A stretch of DNA of 64,000 nucleotides from Megalonaias nervosa. Taxonomy: Eukaryota > Mollusca > Bivalvia > Unionida > Unionidae. A program made the translations under genes and the position numbers. The notes below the pieces were generated by a model. It saw nothing but the letters and a program-made list of their open reading frames with translations. It was not told the DNA's origin and did no database searches. The DNA is taken from assembly GCA_016617855.1 (NCBI GenBank), contig JAECUM010003203.1, positions 1-64,000 on the forward strand, written 5' to 3'. Positions 59,565 to 64,000 of this stretch are shown here, piece by piece (the first letter of the stretch is position 1; each line of letters starts with the position of its first letter).

Positions 59565-61079
59565 TTACACTTGGACAGTCATCCTACCTCGCACAGCATC
59601 TAGTCTTATGTATCTGTCAGAGGTTACAAGTGCATAAGCGTAATATTGTGGAACAAGTGGAGGACAAGCAGCTCCTGGAACAGCTCCTAACGTCCAAGTT
59701 ACCTCAATATCAGCGATTGATCCAACAGCTCGTTCGCTGTACTTAGACACATCGAAATGAAATTTTGGGTAAAGAGATCGAAACTCTTCGTCAGATATTT
59801 GAGATCGAGTATCAGTGTCCTGATACGTTTACATCGCCTCCATCAGGTACATATACGCACGAGATACGTTTCTGGTATTATTATTTGTAAAGTTACATTC
59901 AATCGCTCGTTCAGGATATTGCTTAGAGTTTATTCTGACGAATATTCGCCTTACGTCAGCGCTATCAAAAACAGAATTGTTTGTTCTTGACTGCCGCGCC
60001 TTTCCTGTTGTTGAAACACAACAAATATATGTCTCGGCAATTGTTCACTAGGCGTTGTTGTCATTCGCCATGCGCTATCAGATGAATTTGATACCGCAAT
60101 TTGATACACCTTATGCTGTTCGAAGTATATCTCTCTGCTGTACGCGGATAACATTGTTTCAAATTCTATTCGTTTTGCAACAGATACAACAACTCGTGGC
60201 ATCCATTACGCCAATCGTGAAATTATAAATTGGCAATCATTGCCACCAACTCGAATCAAACTCTCGCTCTGATCAGCTCTGTCAAGTATAAGCGTATGTT
60301 TTATTCCACGAAACACCTTATTGTAGTCGCGACAGAATCCGAATATTATGCTTAACGGAATCATCATCGTTAATTTTGTGATAGTTCTGTAAATGCTTTT
60401 CGTTTAGCATATCCCTCGTTATAATTTGGTCGCCTAACATTACCGAGGGCGCTTCTTATTGCTGCTTCAACAATAGCTCCACCAGCCGCATATGCTGTAA
60501 GTGCTGCTACGGTATGTTGTGCTGCTGCATTAGCACCAGCTGGCATTAGGGTAAGTCCATTTTGTTCTGCAACATTAGCATCGGTGCCAGTTTTAAACTC
60601 GTTTGAAATAGCATCTCCGGTTCCGGTATCTTTAAATCACATCCTAAATGTTTCAATAGATCTCGAGTAATCATCGCTGAACGACACAATGTTAAGAATA
60701 GTACTTGCTATCGGCAAGTGCATAGAAATATCTTCGACTGTTTGATTGGCGATCTGATATCTGGCGCTTTTGAATAAACTCCAACTGTTGTTAACGAGTG
60801 ATATTTCAACACCAGCAGCAATTGCTACCGGAGGATTAGCAACTGTCATTAGTCTTCCTTGTACTTCAAGTACTGCTTTGAGTGGAAGCAAAAACACATC
60901 TTCATCCTGAGTATTAAATGTTCTGATGCCCATTTTGTGGGCTTATTAGAATTTTCGTCAAGATATTCAATATACTCGAACTCATGATACAGCTCAACAA
61001 ATTTGTCTCTGGAAACATCACCGCATTGTTTTCGTGCTATGTTTTGCACGTCAATATTGTCCAGTCCGTTAAACAACAT
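59565..61079 (-). pseudogene. major capsid protein (double jelly-roll type), broken
   Basis: Would form the hexon-like capsomers. Recognised segments in order: NGLDNIDVQNIARKQ and YHEFEYIEYLDEN (N-terminus), FNTQDEDVFLLPLKAVLEVQ, SLFKSARYQIANQTVEDI, IIFGFCRDYNKVFRGIKHTL, SAWRMTTTPSEQLPRHIFVV, EEFRSLYPKFHFDVSKYSE and YAYALVTSDRYIRLDA (C-terminus). Breaks: frame changes near 60935, 60385 and 59960, and in-frame TGA at 60637-60639 and TAA at 60206-60208 and 59829-59831. The middle (60380-60640) includes an Ala-rich stretch (ANAAAQHTVAALTAYAAGGA) that may be an insertion or a displaced piece of another protein. The total length is usual for the family. Confidence 0.75.
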
Positions 61080-61547
61080 AGACAACCCGTATTCCTTCTG
61101 ATAAAACGATCAACGTTATAAATCCTTGGGCAAGATAAATTGCATTACATATTCGGTTTCTTGACAATGAAAAGTGAGATTTGATTTTGTCCATCTCAGC
61201 ATTACTCAACTTAATATCATCAAAAACGACAATCTTATGTTCGTCCGAGTCTAGCTCGGCAACAGGAACAAGATCTTCAGGTGTTTTTTATAACAAATAT
61301 ATCTTCACCAGAAACAAGTTCATTTTTTAGTTTTTCGTTGTACGCGTTCAGCAACTCATATTTGCCCTGCTGAGGATTGATCGTGTATATATACACCCGA
61401 TCGTAGTTAAATATGTCGCAGAGTTTTCATTAACAAGTTTGTTTTGTCAGATCCAGTACGTCCTACTATCAGGTAATGACAATCTGGTAACTCAAAATTG
61501 TGTTTATTTTTTATTACTCATTCCGTGTCAAAGTTTATTATGCTCAT
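61037..61547 (-). pseudogene. packaging ATPase (FtsK/HerA, A32-like), broken
   Basis: Would pump DNA into the capsid. The N-terminus reads NFELPDCHYLIVGRTGSDKT: a Walker A loop in which the position usually occupied by Gly before Lys-Thr is Asp. Downstream, in other frames, are VYIYTINPQQGKYELLNAY, a Walker B-like HKIVVFDDIKLS and an end reading IYLAQGF. A TGA/TAA and at least two frame changes disrupt it. The 3' end overlaps the start of the capsid gene by about 40 bp. Confidence 0.7.
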
Positions 61548-61557
61548 TGTAAGATGA

Positions 61558-61570
61558 ACACAAAAATTTA
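61558..61570 (-). promoter_or_regulatory. weak promoter-like motif, ATPase gene
   Basis: TAAATTTTTGTGT on the minus strand, about 11-13 bases before the ATPase ATG. It is a loose match to the TTCAATTTTRTS motif. Confidence 0.25.
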
Positions 61571-61627
61571 TCCTGATAATTTTATCAGCAGCATACAATA
61601 AACACGAGTTACTACACAAAATTTGGT

Positions 61628-62952
61628 ATGTTAGTAAGTGGTTAATCCAGAGAAACAACTTCAGCTACAACAGATGTTGATCTAACAAATTATCTTAAGA
61701 AATCAGGTGACATAATGACCGGCAACCTTATCATGTCAGGACAACGAGTGTTAGACCTAGAGACAACATATCCTCCAGTCAACGTCAATAACACACAAGC
61801 CGTTAGTTATAATCAACTAACCACAGCTGTACCTGAAAAACTTTTACCTGCCGGCGGCATAATGACCGGCAACATCAACACGAGCAATAATAAGATAACA
61901 AATATCAGCACATCATATCCGTTAAACAACGCTGATATCACACAAGCGGTAAGTTATAATCAACTAACCACAGCAGTATCTGAAAAACGTCCACTTGCAG
62001 GTGCCATAATGACGGGCGATATAAACATGGCAGGTAAGAAAATAATAAACCTGGAGATAACCTATCCGCCGCCCAATCAAAATCCTTCTCAGGCGGTAAG
62101 TATCAACCAACTTAATACAGTGGCAAATTATAAAATAAACAAATCTGGTGGTTTTGTACCAAGTACTATTGCATTTGTCAACGGTGGTAAGATAAGACGA
62201 CTACAAACAGATTTTCCTCCGAGTGAAGAATCAGATGCAGTATCTTATGATCAGCTGAAAGGATCATTGACGGCGTACTTAAAACTTGTCGGAGGAGCAA
62301 TGACAGGTTCGTTAGACATGGGTGGTAAAGTGATATACAACACACAACTCGATATTACTCGTCTGTCCAACGATAGCTGGGTAGCAAACGTAAAATTTGT
62401 CAGACAAACTTTTGTGATAAAATCCGGCGACACAATGAGAGGCACGTTAGACATGGGCGTTAACAAGATAACATCAACATATGTTCCTGTTGCTGCATCA
62501 GATCTTGTAAATAAACTGTACGGTTGATAGTTTTGTTGTTGGCAGCACAAAACGAGCTCGCAGTAACGTCGGTTATATTCCACATCTTGTTGATTCGACA
62601 GATAATCGTTGGGGTTTTACAGCGACAGCGTCAACACAATACCCTGGGAATAATCCAAATTATGCTTTAGCGTTTAACAGCGCCATATCTGGAGGTCTCG
62701 AGTGGACAACATATGGAGAAACAAGCAATTTTTGGATAAAAATACTATCTTCAGCAGCTGTTGCCGTATCAGTTGCGAGGACGATTAAATGCTGGTGTCA
62801 GCCGCATATACAGCTGGAGATCAGTGGGATCGAAATATAATACCACAAGGACAACTCTGTACAGCTCAACGAGTGTTTATATCTCAACGAGTCAACAGTT
62901 TACTATCGCTGATGCTAACACGGATAACAAGTACATTTACTTTCGGATATAA
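61628..62952 (+). pseudogene. phage tail-fibre-like repeat protein
   Basis: The ATG at 61628 is followed by an in-frame TAA (61643-61645); the frame then runs to a TGA at 62525. It has six units of about 49 residues, each starting G-x2-MTG(N/D/S)-x-(N/L)M and including KIxNL, YPP and AVSYNQL; units begin at 61715, 61862, 62009, about 62153 (degenerate), 62300 and 62435. This is the beta-helical repeat style of bacteriophage side-tail fibres. After the TGA two other frames stay open (HLVDSTDNRWGFTAT, then NAGVSRIYSWRSVGSK) to 62952 and look like a distal domain. By analogy it could be a receptor-binding fibre; this is inference. Confidence 0.65.
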
Positions 62953-63023
62953 GTTGTCAACGCAGAAAGTGCTTACCCTGGTTTGACAATGTTTCAGTTG
63001 TACGCGATCGACGATAATTTATA

Positions 63024-63506
63024 ATGTATGTTGATCCTCCGTCAATCAGAGTTGCAAAAGAGTTTTACAGTGTTGTATTTAATCCTGAAACAGAAATATT
63101 GTGGTAGTTAATACTGATCAACTAGAACTAGAGAGTGAAAATGAAGCACGAGCAGCAAGTATAATTGCTCAAATAAAAAGTTTAACACTAGAATCACCCG
63201 ATTTGACAGATAACGAAGACATTTTTGTCAGAGTTGCAGGTTTGAGAGGTCCACAGCTCAAAAAAAGCTCTCGGAGAATTTGATATTATCAGTAAATATT
63301 GTCATCTAAACGATTGCGAGGAGCAGCGACTAAAAGTTGAGTCGCTGTTGACAAAGATGTTGCTCGAGAGTAGCAAAGAAAATTCAATAACTATTAACTG
63401 ATCTGACCTTATAAAAGCAAAATCTCACGGCGGAAAAAAAAACAGAACAAGATCGAATTAAAAAGTTCATGATGAACTTAATGAACTAGCAGAACTAAAA
63501 AAATAG
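63024..63506 (+). pseudogene. unknown Polinton protein, several frame changes
   Basis: Starts MYVDPPSIRVAKEFYSVVF, switches frame near 63100 (ELESENEARAASIIAQIKSL), again at an A7 run near 63260 (SKYCHLNDCEEQRLKVESLL), and ends with HDELNELAELKK and TAG at 63504-63506. It is acidic and probably coiled coil in part. No family is recognised. It follows the fibre gene on the same strand. Confidence 0.4.
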
Positions 63507-63514
63507 ACTCACAA

Positions 63515-64000
63515 AAAATCGTAGGATAAGTGACAGTTTTGCTAAACGAAGAATATTTCGCGAGCTAGGTATAGACTATTCTGATTTAAAAAAAAAAAAT
63601 TACTCGAGGTCGCAGATTATCATGATGACGCTAATTCGCTAGCGACAGCATGTCTGATATTGATTGACTCGTTTACAAACAGCGATTAAAAAAAAATATT
63701 CTGATGAACAGATGAATGCGGCACTGATAGCAATAAATACAATCGAGTCAGCGATTGAATCTTACAACGATGCTGAGCAAGATCAATTCTATAACACACT
63801 TGATGATATAACATGTATTAACAATTTTATTAAACCTGTTAAACTAGATTTTGCAGCTGATTATATTCTTCACAAAAAGATTTCACTAAAAGACTGTAAA
63901 AAGGAAGCTGGAAAGTTACTAACGGAAAACAAATATAAAAATATAAAAGATCTGATTGTCTGGTATTTAAACCTACCTGCAAATGACATCAACTTGGATG
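63515..64000 (+). CDS. unknown Polinton protein, partial at window end
   Basis: Open frames RRISDSFAKRRIFRELGIDY, then VADYHDDANSLATACLILID, then from 63712 an uninterrupted frame (MNAALIAINTIESAIESY, FYNTLDDITCINNFIKP) to the window end. Switches lie at A12 (near 63590) and A9 (near 63690) runs, so one gene with homopolymer indels is likely. It is helical and soluble. No family is recognised; the C-terminus is missing. Confidence 0.45.

Larger units (their letters stand above)
49561..64000. mobile_element. degraded Polinton/Maverick (adintovirus-like) element, left part
   Basis: A 14.4-kb block holding the Polinton hallmark genes: protein-primed polB, retrovirus-like integrase, adenovirus-type protease, packaging ATPase and major capsid protein, with accessory genes. 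It starts with AG, as Polintons do, directly after a minisatellite. The right terminus and the second terminal inverted repeat are beyond the window. Minus-strand genes are tightly spaced; plus-strand genes form two groups (53.5-55.4 and 61.6-64.0 kb). Nearly all core genes have frame changes or in-frame stops, so this copy cannot make its proteins as sequenced. Confidence 0.9.

Noticed and set aside
62251..62583. 110-codon minus-strand ORF
   Set aside because: Antisense to the fibre repeat gene.

Overview
The window looks like nuclear DNA of an invertebrate animal, most likely a mollusc. It is AT-rich, gene-poor and packed with microsatellites and minisatellites. It carries tRNA-derived SINEs (one with a core resembling the MESC domain of bivalve and gastropod SINEs), degraded LINEs, split coding exons with GT/AG borders and an endogenous Polinton/Maverick. 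The mollusc assignment is inference from repeat style; no ribosomal or mitochondrial marker is present.

Layout. 1-12.4 kb: repeats, two or three SINEs, a fold-back element at 2.0-2.4 kb and no convincing gene. 12.5-14.5 kb: the one intact long gene, a 663-residue ankyrin protein with a SOCS-box-like segment in its middle. 14.5-30 kb: satellites, an LTR-like repeat at 20.3-22.3 kb with a nearby inverted repeat, a dispersed duplication (23.4/26.6 kb) and unrecognised ORF fragments. 30-48 kb: two copies of a 1.1-1.4 kb repeat (30.4 and 42.5 kb), pieces of a P2X7-type intracellular-domain gene (32.1-33.2 kb), exons of a transposase-like gene (33.8-34.5 kb), three LINE remnants (37.5, 44.7 and 45.9 kb) and many satellites.

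49.561 kb to the window end: a degraded Polinton/Maverick (adintovirus-like) element whose left end abuts a 31-bp minisatellite. Its right end lies outside the window. It encodes a protein-primed type B DNA polymerase, retrovirus-like integrase, phospholipase A2-like protein, zinc-ribbon protein, adenovirus-type protease, a pX-like basic peptide, a small minor virion-type protein, a double-jelly-roll-type major capsid protein and a packaging ATPase, all on the minus strand. Plus-strand genes are a duplicated NUMOD4/HNH endonuclease, a phage-like fibre repeat protein and unknown proteins. Nearly every core gene is broken by frame changes or in-frame stops (mostly TAA), the protease has lost its active-site cysteine, and an LTR-like repeat sits between two gene blocks. 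Together these genes would replicate, integrate and package a virus-like element, but this copy looks dead. Some breaks lie at homopolymers and could be assembly errors.
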